Under the pieces are notes generated by a model. That model saw only the letters and a program-made list of their open reading frames with translations. It was not told the DNA's origin and ran no database searches. A DNA stretch of 64,000 nucleotides from Pseudomonadota bacterium (GTDB lineage: Bacteria > Pseudomonadota > Gammaproteobacteria > Burkholderiales > Burkholderiaceae_C), in the NCBI GenBank assembly GCA_021799355.1, contig JAJZAQ010000008.1:1-64000 (forward strand). Reading direction: 5' to 3'. The translations under genes and the position numbers were made by a program. This document shows, in pieces, positions 1-10,613 of this stretch (its first letter is position 1; each line of letters begins with the position of its first letter).

Positions 1-616
<616 letters not shown>

Positions 617-707
617 CTATAATTTTGACCACTGGTCAAATAGGATTGAACTCATATTTGCGATGCAATCGCATGTATGACTTTCGTCATACTGATATCA
701 GCTTTTG

Positions 708-723
708 AATTGTTAAAGAACTC
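708..723 (-). promoter_or_regulatory. boxA-like antitermination site before 23S
   Basis: The minus strand reads GAGTTCTTTAACAATTC, a close match to the boxA element placed before 23S rRNA in proteobacterial spacers. It recruits the Nus antitermination complex during rRNA transcription. It lies about 90 bases upstream of the 23S start. The function is inferred from motif and position. Confidence 0.6.
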
Positions 724-734
724 AACGATGTTTT

Positions 735-767
735 CATCAAAAGAAAGTCTTTGACTTTCTTTTGATG
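735..767. repeat. Perfect 14-bp inverted repeat in the rRNA spacer
   Basis: CATCAAAAGAAAGT (735-748) and ACTTTCTTTTGATG (754-767) are perfect reverse complements separated by 5 bases. They lie between tRNA-Ala and boxA. In the transcript this would be a strong hairpin just 3' of tRNA-Ala, a plausible RNase processing site. It lacks the U tract of an intrinsic terminator. Confidence 0.75.
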
Positions 768-769
768 AC

Positions 770-845
770 TGGTGGAGGTGAACGGGATCGAACCGATGAC
801 CCCCTGCTTGCAAAGCAGGTGCTCTCCCAGCTGAGCTACACCCCC
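770..845 (-). tRNA. tRNA-Ala (TGC)
   Basis: A 76-base cloverleaf with encoded CCA end. The minus strand begins GGGGGTGTAGCTCAGCTGGG, carries anticodon TGC in the CTTTGCAAG loop, and ends CACCTCCACCA. It is in the usual place for the alanine tRNA of a proteobacterial rRNA spacer. Confidence 0.98.
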
Positions 846-862
846 AGGGCAAACTCCAGTGC

Positions 863-939
863 TGGTGGGTCTGGTTGGATTCGAACCAACGACCCCCGCC
901 TTATCAAGACGGTGCTCTAACCGACTGAGCTACAGACCC
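863..939 (-). tRNA. tRNA-Ile (GAT)
   Basis: A 77-base tRNA with encoded CCA. The minus strand begins GGGTCTGTAGCTCAGTCGGT, and the anticodon is GAT within CTTGATAAG. It lies 17 bases from tRNA-Ala in the 16S-23S spacer, the standard Ile-Ala pair. Confidence 0.98.
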
Positions 940-1019
940 GCTCGGGTCACGACGTCCGGTTTCGCAACCACCATCTTCGTTGACAACCGATAAGTGTGAG
1001 CGCTTGACTGATGCGTCTC

Positions 1020-2550
<1,531 letters not shown>

Positions 2551-2665
2551 TGATCTTTTTGCATTGCGAACAATGCACACTCAAGGAATTACGGAAAATT
2601 TCCGTACTTCATTTGAGCGTTTGGTTTTTTTGCATCAAGCCAAACGCCCACGCTTATCGGTTGTT

Positions 2666-2680
2666 GTTTCTTAAAGAGCT
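2666..2680 (-). promoter_or_regulatory. boxA-like element in the 16S leader
   Basis: The minus strand reads AGCTCTTTAAGAAAC, matching boxA of rRNA leaders. It lies between the tandem promoters and the 16S start, as expected for Nus-factor antitermination. It was identified by motif only. Confidence 0.55.
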
Positions 2681-2723
2681 CGCCGTTTTTTGCGGCGCTG
2701 CTGCGTTAGCAGCGAAGATTTGA

Positions 2724-2753
2724 ATTATTGCACTAATTTTATTTCCGAGTCAA
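2724..2753 (-). promoter_or_regulatory. rRNA promoter, downstream copy
   Basis: On the minus strand a TTGACT -35 (2748-2753) and an AATAAT -10 (2724-2729) are separated by 18 bases. The flanks, including a TTCGCTGCTAACGCAGC-like block after the -10, are repeated in the copy 89 bases upstream. No experimental start site is implied. Confidence 0.7.
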
Positions 2754-2812
2754 GCGAAAGGTTTTTAACTTTTCTCTTGAATCGCCCCGCTGCGTTAGCG
2801 GCGAAGATTCGA

Positions 2813-2842
2813 ATTATTGCATCAATTCGTTTTCCGTGTCAA
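2813..2842 (-). promoter_or_regulatory. rRNA promoter, upstream copy
   Basis: On the minus strand TTGACA (2837-2842) lies 18 bases from AATAAT (2813-2818). It is nearly identical in sequence and spacing to the downstream copy, so the pair arose by duplication. Tandem promoters are usual for rRNA operons. Confidence 0.72.
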
Positions 2843-2903
2843 GCATCTCATTGCTGCGAAGCTTTTGACGCGTCTCGCCACTCAGAAAGCAGCGAAAGAT
2901 GCA

Positions 2904-2933
2904 ATTTTGCGCGATCGATTCACGTGATGTCAA
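2904..2933 (-). promoter_or_regulatory. Possible third, most upstream rRNA promoter
   Basis: A TTGACA (2928-2933) lies 18 bases before CAAAAT (2904-2909) on the minus strand, and the sequence after it (CTTTCGCTGC) resembles the start region of the other two copies. The -10 is weaker. The stretch from about 2550 to 3084 holds only this promoter and leader region; no protein gene is supported there. Confidence 0.4.
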
Positions 2934-3084
2934 CCCCCCCCGGGGGGTCTGGCCGCATGTCCCTTCGACATGACCTCCCGCAGGCTTGGCAAACTTTTCC
3001 GCCTGAAGCGATCTGCGCAAGGATGTGCGCAACCTACACGACGAAGGGGACAAAGCAGAGGACGAAGGAGACAAATCGGGACGC

Positions 3085-3753
3085 TTATTTCACCAGACCG
3101 CGTCGCACTGCCTCGAGCGCGGCTTCGGCACGCGACGAAATGTTGAGCTTGCGGTAAATCTGCTTGACGTAATCGGCCACGGTATGTCGCGACAAACCGA
3201 GCTGGACGGCGATCTCCGGCAGGGTGTAGCCTTTGCCGACGAGCTGCAGCACTTCGCTTTCACGTTCGGTCAACGCAATCTGCTCTCCGCCCGGACTGGT
3301 CGTTCCCGTCGGGCCGCCGGTGTGCAGGTGGGCAAAATGTTGCACCATCCGCCTGGCGATACTCGGCGACAGCGGGGGCTCGCCGTCCTGGATGCGGCGA
3401 AGCTGGGCGCGTAGCTCGATCTTGGGGCGGTCCTTGAGCAAATAGCCAAAGGCCCCGGCCTGCAGCGCGGGAAACAGATGATCGTCGTCGTCAAAGATGG
3501 TGACGACCACTGACCGCGCCTGCGGCCGGATTTCCGCCAACGCACGAATGAGTTCGATGCCGCTGGCGTCGGGCAGCCCCAAATCGACCAGCAGCAGATC
3601 CACCGGCTCGTGCTGCAAAATCTGCATGGCGTCGGCCATGCGGCCGGCCTCGAAGATTTTTGCTGCCGGATAGTTTTCCCGCAGCAGATCGACAAACCCC
3701 GCGCGCACGGCAGGCAGGTCGTCGACGACCAGCGCGCATTGCATGGTACTCAT
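3085..3753 (-). CDS. LuxR/NarL-family response regulator (orphan)
   Basis: Encodes 222 residues. It has an N-terminal receiver domain (about 5-120) with the acidic pair D11/D12 and phospho-acceptor D57 in LLVDLGLPD. The C-terminal LuxR-type helix-turn-helix (about 155-215) includes LTERESEVLQLVGKGYT and GLSRHTVADYVKQIYRKL. It is a cytoplasmic two-component transcription factor. No histidine kinase lies next to it; it sits alone between the rRNA promoter region and divergent phoH. A second Met at residue 4 is an alternative start. The target genes are unknown. Confidence 0.9.
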   Translation of the reverse strand: MSTMQCALVVDDLPAVRAGFVDLLRENYPAAKIFEAGRMADAMQILQHEPVDLLLVDLGLPDASGIELIRALAEIRPQARSVVVTIFDDDDHLFPALQAGAFGYLLKDRPKIELRAQLRRIQDGEPPLSPSIARRMVQHFAHLHTGGPTGTTSPGGEQIALTERESEVLQLVGKGYTLPEIAVQLGLSRHTVADYVKQIYRKLNISSRAEAALEAVRRGLVK

Positions 3754-3878
3754 GAGCTTCCGTTTCTTTTCCCAGGGGCTGCACTGACAATGGCAGCGTC
3801 ATGCCGATACTATCAACTTGGATTGGCCGTGGTGGCGATCCCTGTTGCGTTCTGACCTCACCCTCTTTTTGTTCACCC

Positions 3879-4928
3879 GTGCTGCTACAACACACCTTCA
3901 GCCCCCCGGACAATGCGCGGCTCGCCCAGCTTTGCGGCCCGCTCGACGAAAACCTGCGGCAAATCGCCGTTGCTTTCGACGTGCGCCTGACCCGGCGGGC
4001 CGATACCGTGCAGATCGAAGGGCTGGCGCCATCCGTGCGGCAGGCGCGCGATTTGCTGCAGTCGTTGTGGCAGCGTGCCGACGCCAGGTTCTCGCTCGAA
4101 GACATCCAGCTCGAGCTGGTGCAGGCGGCACAGGGGGTCAGCCCCAAACTCGCACCGGCCAGCGATGAGCCCGTGCTGTACACCCGGCGGGAAAGCCTGC
4201 ATGGGCGCACACCGAACCAGGTGCAGTACATCCGGAACATCCAGCAGCACGACATCACTTTCGGCATCGGCCCGGCGGGAACCGGAAAGACCTTTCTCGC
4301 CGTGGCCTGCGCCGTCGATGCGCTGGAGCGCCATGCGATTTCCCGTCTGGTGCTGACCCGCCCGGCCGTCGAGGCGGGCGAACGGCTGGGCTTTCTGCCC
4401 GGAGACCTGACGCAGAAAATCGACCCTTATCTGCGCCCGCTGTACGACGCCCTCTACGATCTGCTGGGCATGGAAAAAACACAAAAACTTTTCGAGCGCG
4501 GAGCCATCGAGATCGCCCCGCTGGCGTTCATGCGTGGGCGCACGCTCAACCAGTCGTTCATCATTCTGGACGAAGCGCAAAACACCACGCCGGAACAAAT
4601 GAAAATGTTCCTGACGCGTATCGGCTTTGGCTCGCGCGCGGTCATCACCGGAGACATCAGCCAGGTGGATTTACCCCGCGGAGCGCAAAGTGGGCTGGCG
4701 CAGGCGCAGCGCGTGCTGGCCGGCGTTCGCGGCATTGCCTTCAACCGCTTCACCAGCCAGGACGTGGTGCGCCACCCGCTGGTGGCACGCATCGTCGATG
4801 CGTATGAGGCCCACGACGAACGCACCAGGACAGAGCAGGCGCCAGTTTCCGCCATCGCAGACAGCGCCGCCCCGGCAACGCCGGCGAAACCATCCAAGCG
4901 ACAACGCCGCCCGGCGGCTTCGGCTTGA
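3879..4928 (+). CDS. phoH: PhoH-like ATPase
   Basis: A PhoH-family P-loop ATPase of about 349 residues. The Walker A motif is GPAGTGKT and the Walker B region is SFIILDEAQN, followed by ITGDISQVDLP typical of PhoH. A GTG start at 3879 fits the family start (VLLQHTFSPPDN); an in-frame ATG at 3801 would add 26 residues that do not look like the family. Neither start has a clear ribosome site. The stop overlaps the possible TTG start of ybeY. PhoH next to ybeY is a conserved arrangement linked to RNA metabolism. Confidence 0.92.
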   Translation: MLLQHTFSPPDNARLAQLCGPLDENLRQIAVAFDVRLTRRADTVQIEGLAPSVRQARDLLQSLWQRADARFSLEDIQLELVQAAQGVSPKLAPASDEPVLYTRRESLHGRTPNQVQYIRNIQQHDITFGIGPAGTGKTFLAVACAVDALERHAISRLVLTRPAVEAGERLGFLPGDLTQKIDPYLRPLYDALYDLLGMEKTQKLFERGAIEIAPLAFMRGRTLNQSFIILDEAQNTTPEQMKMFLTRIGFGSRAVITGDISQVDLPRGAQSGLAQAQRVLAGVRGIAFNRFTSQDVVRHPLVARIVDAYEAHDERTRTEQAPVSAIADSAAPATPAKPSKRQRRPAASA

Positions 4929-4936
4929 CCGACCTC

Positions 4937-5452
4937 ATGTCTGCGCTGCGCCCTGCCTTACACCTGTCGGTGCAATTCGCCGACGCACGGCACCGCGGTG
5001 TGCTGCGGCGCGGCCTGCTCCTGCGCTGGGCACGCGCGGCGCTGCGCGTCGGCCCCGAGTCATCAGAGCCGGGTACGGCGCTGCGCGGGCTGGTGGAGGC
5101 GCACCACATCACATTGCGCTTTGTCGACGCCGAAGAAGGCCGGGCGCTCAACCAGGCCTACCGCGGCAAAGACTATGCGACCAATGTGCTGACATTCGAT
5201 TACAGCCACTGGCCGGTGCAGGCGGACGTGGTGCTGTGCAGCCCCGTGGTCGAGCAGGAAGCGCGCGCGCAGGGCAAAGCGCTGCCAGCGCATTACGCGC
5301 ATCTGGTCGTCCACGGCCTGCTGCACGCGCAAGGCTGGGATCATCAAACCGAACGCGAGGCGCAGGCCATGGAAGCCCATGAAGTGGCCGTTTTGCACCG
5401 GCTCGGCTTTGCCAACCCCTATGCCGAAGGCAGTGCCACGGCGGGGCAATAA
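4937..5452 (+). CDS. ybeY: Endoribonuclease YbeY (rRNA maturation factor)
   Basis: A zinc-dependent RNase of the UPF0054 family, about 171 residues. The metal-binding HxxxHxxxxxH motif is visible as HLVVHGLLHAQGWDH, preceded by the family block GKDYATNVLTFDY. YbeY processes the 16S rRNA 3' end and takes part in ribosome quality control. I chose ATG at 4937; a TTG at 4925 overlaps the phoH stop and would add 4 residues. It forms an operon with phoH upstream and lnt downstream. The CorC gene that often lies between ybeY and lnt is absent. Confidence 0.94.
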   Translation: MSALRPALHLSVQFADARHRGVLRRGLLLRWARAALRVGPESSEPGTALRGLVEAHHITLRFVDAEEGRALNQAYRGKDYATNVLTFDYSHWPVQADVVLCSPVVEQEARAQGKALPAHYAHLVVHGLLHAQGWDHQTEREAQAMEAHEVAVLHRLGFANPYAEGSATAGQ

Positions 5453-5484
5453 ACACCGGACCTTCCCTGCCACCGCCCCGCCTC

Positions 5485-7131
5485 ATGGCCGACTTGCCTG
5501 CACACCGCAGACCCACCAGCACAGCGCCGCGGGCCCGCGGCACCGCATGGCGTGTGCTGACTTCGGCCAGACTGGCGCCGTGGCTGTCGCTGCTACTCGG
5601 TGGGCTGCTGGCGCAAACCTTTGGCCGGCCACAAATCGGTGCCTGGTCACTGCTCATCCTGGGGGCATGGATCAGCCTGCTGTGGGCTGACGCGCAACGT
5701 CCGCGCGCAGCCCGCGCCCGGCGGGGAGCGCTTTTGGGCTTCAGCCTCGGACTCGGCTGGTTCGCCGGCGGCATCTGGTGGCTCTATATCAGCATGGCGG
5801 TGTACGGCGGCATGGCCCCGCCCCTGGCCGGCGGCGCGCTGCTGCTGTTCTGCGCCTATCTGGCGCTTTACCCCGCGCTGGCGGGCGCCGTGGCGGCCGC
5901 GCTGACGCCGCCAGCCACCCCACAGCCCTGGCCGGTACGCAGCGGCCTGGGGGCCGCGCTGATTCTCGCTGGCAGCTGGACCCTGGCCGAGTGGCTGCGC
6001 GGCACGGTGTTCACCGGCTTCCCCTGGCTTGCCCTGGGATACGCGCAGGTCGCCAATCCGCTGGCTGGATACGCCCCGGTGATCGGGCAATACGGTGTCA
6101 ACCTGGTCGCCGCACTCGCCGCGGCCTGCCTGGCACTGCTCACCCGGCTGAGTCTGCGCGGCGCGGCCATCAGTGTCGGCCTGCTCGTCGCCCTCGTCGC
6201 CGGCGGGACGCAGCTGCAGACCCTGCGCTGGACCCACCCCGCCGGGGCACCGCTGACCGTGGCCCTGCTGCAGGGCGACATCGCGCAGTCGGAAAAATTC
6301 CGCCCGCAGGCCCTGCCACCGACCCTGCAGCTCTACGGCGACTGGTTGCGCACGCTGCGCGCCGATCTCATCGTCACCCCGGAAACGGCCATACCGGTGC
6401 TGCCCGCCGATCTCGATCCGGGGTTCCTGCCGGGCATCGCACAGCAGCTGCGCGCGCACCACGCCACGGCGCTCGTGGGCATTCCGCTGACCCGCGGTGC
6501 GGAGCAATACACTAACAGCGTCATCGGGCTGGGAGCGGCAGCCCCCTACCGCTACGACAAGGCACATCTCGTGCCGTTCGGCGAATTCATTCCCGACGGC
6601 TTCCACTGGTTCGTCAAGCTGATGGACATGCCGCTGGGTAGCTTTGCCCGGGGTGGCTTCGATCAGCCGCCGTTCGTCGTCCACGGCGTGAACATCGCGC
6701 CGAACATCTGCTACGAAGACTTGTTCGGCGCGCAGATGGCGCAACGGTTTCGCTCTGCGGCCAGCGCTCCGAATGTGTTTGCCAATCTCACCAACCTGGG
6801 CTGGTTCGGCAACACCATCGTGATTGCGCAGCATCTGGAAATCGCCCGCATGCGCTCGCTGGAATTCCAGATTCCCGGTATTCGCGCGACCAACACCGGG
6901 GCGACGGCGCTGATCGATGCGCATGGCCGGGTGCAGGCGGAACTGGCGCCGTACACCGTCGGCGTGCTCAGCGGGCGGGTGCAAGGCTACGCCGGACTGA
7001 CGCCGTTCGCCTGGCTGGCGTCGCGTTACGGCGACTGGCCGGAAGTCGGTCTGGCTGCCCTTGCGCTGTTCGCCGGTTGGCTGCTGCGACGGCACCGCGG
7101 CGGCACCCACCACCACAGCACCAGCGCGTAG
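5485..7131 (+). CDS. lnt: Apolipoprotein N-acyltransferase
   Basis: Encodes 548 residues. An N-terminal set of about seven hydrophobic helices is followed by a periplasmic nitrilase-fold domain (about 250-500). The catalytic Glu-Lys-Cys triad is visible at E300 (VTPETAIP), K359 (YDKAHLVPFGEFIP) and C409 (NICYEDLFG). It adds the third acyl chain to lipoproteins at the inner membrane. It follows ybeY closely. The last 106 bases overlap the 3' end of a convergent DUF2784 gene. Confidence 0.95.
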   Translation: MADLPAHRRPTSTAPRARGTAWRVLTSARLAPWLSLLLGGLLAQTFGRPQIGAWSLLILGAWISLLWADAQRPRAARARRGALLGFSLGLGWFAGGIWWLYISMAVYGGMAPPLAGGALLLFCAYLALYPALAGAVAAALTPPATPQPWPVRSGLGAALILAGSWTLAEWLRGTVFTGFPWLALGYAQVANPLAGYAPVIGQYGVNLVAALAAACLALLTRLSLRGAAISVGLLVALVAGGTQLQTLRWTHPAGAPLTVALLQGDIAQSEKFRPQALPPTLQLYGDWLRTLRADLIVTPETAIPVLPADLDPGFLPGIAQQLRAHHATALVGIPLTRGAEQYTNSVIGLGAAAPYRYDKAHLVPFGEFIPDGFHWFVKLMDMPLGSFARGGFDQPPFVVHGVNIAPNICYEDLFGAQMAQRFRSAASAPNVFANLTNLGWFGNTIVIAQHLEIARMRSLEFQIPGIRATNTGATALIDAHGRVQAELAPYTVGVLSGRVQGYAGLTPFAWLASRYGDWPEVGLAALALFAGWLLRRHRGGTHHHSTSA

Positions 7132-7499
7132 CTGCCCGCAGCCAGATACAACACGGTCAACACCCCCAGCGGCACGTTCCAGAACACCACGTGGTCGATC
7201 CACGACTGGATCAAACCGCCGACGACCCCCTGCCGCCCGGCGCGCTGCATCAGCTGCGTCTGCCACGCGGTGAGAAAACACACCCGTCCCAGCGCGGCCT
7301 GCAGCGCCACCAGAGCCATCGACAGCAGATGCGCCGCGCGCCAGACGCAGCCGCGCACCCAGCGCCAGCGCCGCCACCACCCGATGGGGACGAGAATCAG
7401 CCCCGCGAGATTGAAGCCGATGACCAGCACATGAATCCCCAGCACCAGCCGGGCGAGTTCCAGATCCAGGGCTGCAGACACCGGATGCACACCGCCCAT
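7026..7499 (-). CDS. DUF2784-family membrane protein
   Basis: A predicted inner-membrane protein of 157 residues with about four hydrophobic segments. The family pattern is visible: an N-terminal LDLELARLVLGIHVLVIGF helix, WWRRWRWVRG, the RVCFLTAWQ block and a C-terminal LWWWVPP. The function is unknown. I chose ATG at 7499 (GGAG seven bases upstream) over a GTG at 7514. Its C-terminal about 35 codons lie antisense inside lnt, so the tail after the last helix may be dispensable. Confidence 0.8.
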   Translation of the reverse strand: MGGVHPVSAALDLELARLVLGIHVLVIGFNLAGLILVPIGWWRRWRWVRGCVWRAAHLLSMALVALQAALGRVCFLTAWQTQLMQRAGRQGVVGGLIQSWIDHVVFWNVPLGVLTVLYLAAGSYALVLWWWVPPRCRRSSQPANSARAARPTSGQSP

Positions 7500-7656
7500 G
7501 AATACTCCGTTCACTTTCAGCAGATTGACACGCCGTTACAACGCAGCCAGAGCGAAACCGCTAAGGTGTGCCTCACAATCGCACCTAGGTTGCAGGCAGT
7601 TGCTGCCGCTTGTGATTGTGCGCGTCATCCGCCTGCTGCTTTGCCGGAGTTGTTCG

Positions 7657-8304
7657 ATGTCCCCTCTGCGTATTTTTCGCCATGCCGTCCTGGCGTTGGG
7701 TTTGGCTGCTGCCAGCGTCCCAGCCACCTGGGCGGCGGGCTTTACCTTCACTCCCTACCCGACGGCGCACCGTCTGCCGCTGTCTGAAGTCACGTTTGAA
7801 AATGCCCAGGGCAAGCACATGTCCCTGGCCGACTTCAAGGGCAAGGTCGTGCTACTCAACATCTGGGCGACATGGTGTCCGCCCTGCGTGCGCGAAATGC
7901 CCACCCTCGACAAACTGGAGAAACTGCTCGGTGGCAAAGACTTCGCCGTCGTACCGCTGTCGGTCGACAAGGGCGGGATTTTTGCCGTGAAAAGTTTTTA
8001 TGACGACAATTTCATCAGCCACCTGCCGATCTACGTCGATCCGACGACGCACGTTCTGGACACGCTCAACATTCTGGGCACCCCCACGACCATTCTGATC
8101 GACAAACAGGGCAAGGAAATCGCCCGCACCATGGGGCCGGAGGACTGGGATCAACCCGCGGTCATCGCGCAGATCAAGCGCTACATGGCCGCTCCCGCCT
8201 CCAACGGCGGCAAAAAAGGCCGCGATGCCGCCCCGCAGGCCCGCGCCGTGATGACGCACGACGTCCGCCTGGCGGCCACGGCCGCCACGCCGGCCCGGGA
8301 GTGA
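7657..8304 (+). CDS. TlpA-like periplasmic thioredoxin
   Basis: Encodes 215 residues with a Sec signal peptide (about 1-27, ending ATWAAG) and a thioredoxin fold carrying the redox pair C74-P-P-C77 in ATWCPPCVREMPTLDKL. The later GTPTTILID loop supplies the cis-proline region. It is likely a membrane-proximal or periplasmic disulfide reductase, as in cytochrome maturation or oxidant defence. The start is placed at the ATG with GGAG upstream; an upstream in-frame start at 7498 has no support. An alanine-rich tail follows the domain. The MFS gene follows 12 bases later. Confidence 0.88.
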   Translation: MSPLRIFRHAVLALGLAAASVPATWAAGFTFTPYPTAHRLPLSEVTFENAQGKHMSLADFKGKVVLLNIWATWCPPCVREMPTLDKLEKLLGGKDFAVVPLSVDKGGIFAVKSFYDDNFISHLPIYVDPTTHVLDTLNILGTPTTILIDKQGKEIARTMGPEDWDQPAVIAQIKRYMAAPASNGGKKGRDAAPQARAVMTHDVRLAATAATPARE

Positions 8305-8316
8305 ACCGCCAGCACC

Positions 8317-9621
8317 ATGCACGCCGCCGCGCCCGGTCAGCCGCCGGCACAGGTTCCCCGCGCCGCGGGCAGTGCATGGGCGCAGATCTCACCGGCAGCG
8401 CGCCGCATCATTCTGGCGCGTGCCGCCCGCAGCGTTGGCCAAGGCGCGCTCGTCGCCACGTTCACCCTGTATCTGCACGCGCTGCACTGGACGGCGCCAC
8501 AGATCGGCGCCGTGCTCAGCGCCGGCCTGTTCGTCGGCGCGGCGCTGACGCTGTGGATTGGCCCCTTGAGCGACCGGCTGGGACGCCGGCAGTTTCTTCT
8601 CGCCTATGAAGTGGTGTTGGCGGGCTGCGCCGGCGTCGCCTGTGTGGCGTCCACGCCGTGGCTGCTGGTTCCCGCCGCCGTGCTCGGCGGCTTCGGCCGG
8701 GGAGCCAACGGCGCTGCCGGGCCGTTTGGCCCGCTGGAACAATCCTGGCTGGCACGGGGGACGCCGCCGGCGGCGCGCGCCCGGGTGTTCAGCCTGAATT
8801 CGACGCTGGGCATGCTCGGCATGGCACTGGGCGCCATGCTGGCCGCAGCCCCACACTGGCTGGCCGCTACGCTGCCGCCGCAGTGGGCCCTGCGCAGTCT
8901 GTTCGTCTTGCCGCTGCTCGGCTCCGCCGCAGGATTCTGGCTGCTGTTGCGGGCAGACGATGCACCCTGGGCGCAGCCACCCGGTGCTGCGCCGCCGTCT
9001 GCCTGCGCGACGGCAGAGACCGCCGCAGCGATGCAGGCGCGCCACACGCGCGAAAACATCCTGCTCTGGCAGCTGGCGGGGGTCAACGCGCTCAACGGTC
9101 TGGGCATCGGCATGGTCGCGCCGTTGATGGCGTACTGGTATTTGCTGCGCTACGGACATGGCCCCGCGAGCATCGGCCCGGCGCTGGCGGCGAGCTTTGT
9201 CTGCGCAGCGCTGGGTGCGCAGCTAGCCGGCTGGCTAGCGCAGCGTGTGGGTGCCGTGCCGGCTGTCGTGGCCATGCGCTCTGCCGGGCTGGTGCTGCTG
9301 TTGCTCACCCCGCTGTCACCGGTGTTCTGGGCGGCCGCCGGCCTGTACGCTTTGCGCGCTGCAGCCAACCAGGGGACGATGGGGGTGCGCCAGGCGTTGA
9401 CCGTGAGCCTGACCGGCGCCGACCGCCGCGGACTAGCCGCGACGGTCAACAACGTCTCGATCCAGATCCCCCGGGCGATCGGCCCGCTGCTCGGCGCGTT
9501 GCTGCTGCACCAAGGCTGGCTGGTCGCGCCGTTCGTCGCCGCGGTCGGGCTGCAGGCCGCCTACCTGCTGCTGTACCGGCGGTTTTTCCGCGGCATCGAC
9601 CCGGGCGCTGCCGCCAGTTGA
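8317..9621 (+). CDS. Major facilitator superfamily transporter
   Basis: Encodes 434 residues with about 12 hydrophobic helices in two halves joined by a hydrophilic stretch near residues 220-245. The MFS loop 2-3 motif is visible as GPLSDRLGRRQFLL. It is an inner-membrane secondary transporter; the substrate cannot be told from sequence. It is probably cotranscribed with the TlpA-like gene. It ends 45 bases before the convergent tsdA. Confidence 0.88.
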   Translation: MHAAAPGQPPAQVPRAAGSAWAQISPAARRIILARAARSVGQGALVATFTLYLHALHWTAPQIGAVLSAGLFVGAALTLWIGPLSDRLGRRQFLLAYEVVLAGCAGVACVASTPWLLVPAAVLGGFGRGANGAAGPFGPLEQSWLARGTPPAARARVFSLNSTLGMLGMALGAMLAAAPHWLAATLPPQWALRSLFVLPLLGSAAGFWLLLRADDAPWAQPPGAAPPSACATAETAAAMQARHTRENILLWQLAGVNALNGLGIGMVAPLMAYWYLLRYGHGPASIGPALAASFVCAALGAQLAGWLAQRVGAVPAVVAMRSAGLVLLLLTPLSPVFWAAAGLYALRAAANQGTMGVRQALTVSLTGADRRGLAATVNNVSIQIPRAIGPLLGALLLHQGWLVAPFVAAVGLQAAYLLLYRRFFRGIDPGAAAS

Positions 9622-9666
9622 CAGCTGAGTTGACGGCAGCGCCACCCCACCTACCGGCGCTGCGAA

Positions 9667-10602
9667 TCAGCGTGTTTTCGGCGCCCCGGTGTCACCGAGC
9701 AATTTGCCGTTCACCCGGATGCCGTAGAGGCTGAACTTGGTGTCGTGGAATTTGGCGCGGGTGGCCGCGACGCTGCCCTGCCAGCGCGGGTCCTGCGGAC
9801 GCTCGTGCGCGTCCATGAAATAAGCCACGTCCCAGGCCTCCTGCGGGGTGAGGCTGTAGCTCATGCCGTAAGGCATATTGGCGTAGATGAATTTGGCGGC
9901 ATTTTTGTAGCTGCCCATCCCCGCGCCCCAGTTGAACGATTTGTCTCCCCAAAGCGGCGGAAACACCGTCTCACCACCGACGTATTGGCCCTGGCCATCG
10001 GCGCCATGGCAAATCGCGCATTTGGCGTCGTACACCTTCTGGCCGCGCACATAGTCGGGCGCCTGCGCCGGCTCGGCGATCTCAGGGTAGCCGCGACCGG
10101 CGACTTTTTCCCCGGTCGGCAGCCCTTTGGCCAGCCAATACGAGTACGACTCCAGCGCGACCAGGGTTTCGCTGCCCAGCGGCGGCGCCTTGCCGTTCTG
10201 GCTGTACATGAAGCAGCCCTGGATTCGCTCCTCGTACGTGTTGACCTTTTTGTTTTTGCTGCGGTAGGCGGGATAGTTGACATACGCCGCCCACAGCGGC
10301 GACGACCCGGCCATGCGCCCGGCGTCGGTATGGCAGTTGACGCAGCTCAGCGTATTGCCGACGTAGGCTTTGGCGTATTTGGGCGTATCGAGCATGATGT
10401 CGCGCCCGAGTTTGACCATTTTGCCGAACTCGTCGTTGGGAATGCTCGATTCGGGCGGCGGGGTGAATGTGGCGCCGGTGCCCACAGCGGCGTTGATTTC
10501 GGATTTGGGCGGAGCCGAGGGTGCATCGGTAGCGTAGGCTGCGGCCTGGAGCAGACCCGAGCCGAGCAGGGCGAGCGCAAGAGCGGTGGGAAGACGTTTC
10601 AT
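9667..10602 (-). CDS. tsdA: Thiosulfate dehydrogenase, dihaem cytochrome c
   Basis: Encodes 311 residues with a signal peptide (about 1-24). The two haem c sites are CVNCH (87-91) and CAICH (195-199). C130 in IQGCFMYSQNGKAPP matches the unusual cysteine axial ligand of the active-site haem in TsdA. The enzyme joins two thiosulfates to tetrathionate in the periplasm. The start has CCGGAGG upstream; a longer in-frame extension is spurious. It lies 11 bases after tsdB on the same strand, so the two form an operon. Confidence 0.92.
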   Translation of the reverse strand: MKRLPTALALALLGSGLLQAAAYATDAPSAPPKSEINAAVGTGATFTPPPESSIPNDEFGKMVKLGRDIMLDTPKYAKAYVGNTLSCVNCHTDAGRMAGSSPLWAAYVNYPAYRSKNKKVNTYEERIQGCFMYSQNGKAPPLGSETLVALESYSYWLAKGLPTGEKVAGRGYPEIAEPAQAPDYVRGQKVYDAKCAICHGADGQGQYVGGETVFPPLWGDKSFNWGAGMGSYKNAAKFIYANMPYGMSYSLTPQEAWDVAYFMDAHERPQDPRWQGSVAATRAKFHDTKFSLYGIRVNGKLLGDTGAPKTR

Positions 10603-10613
10603 GGAGCCTCCGG

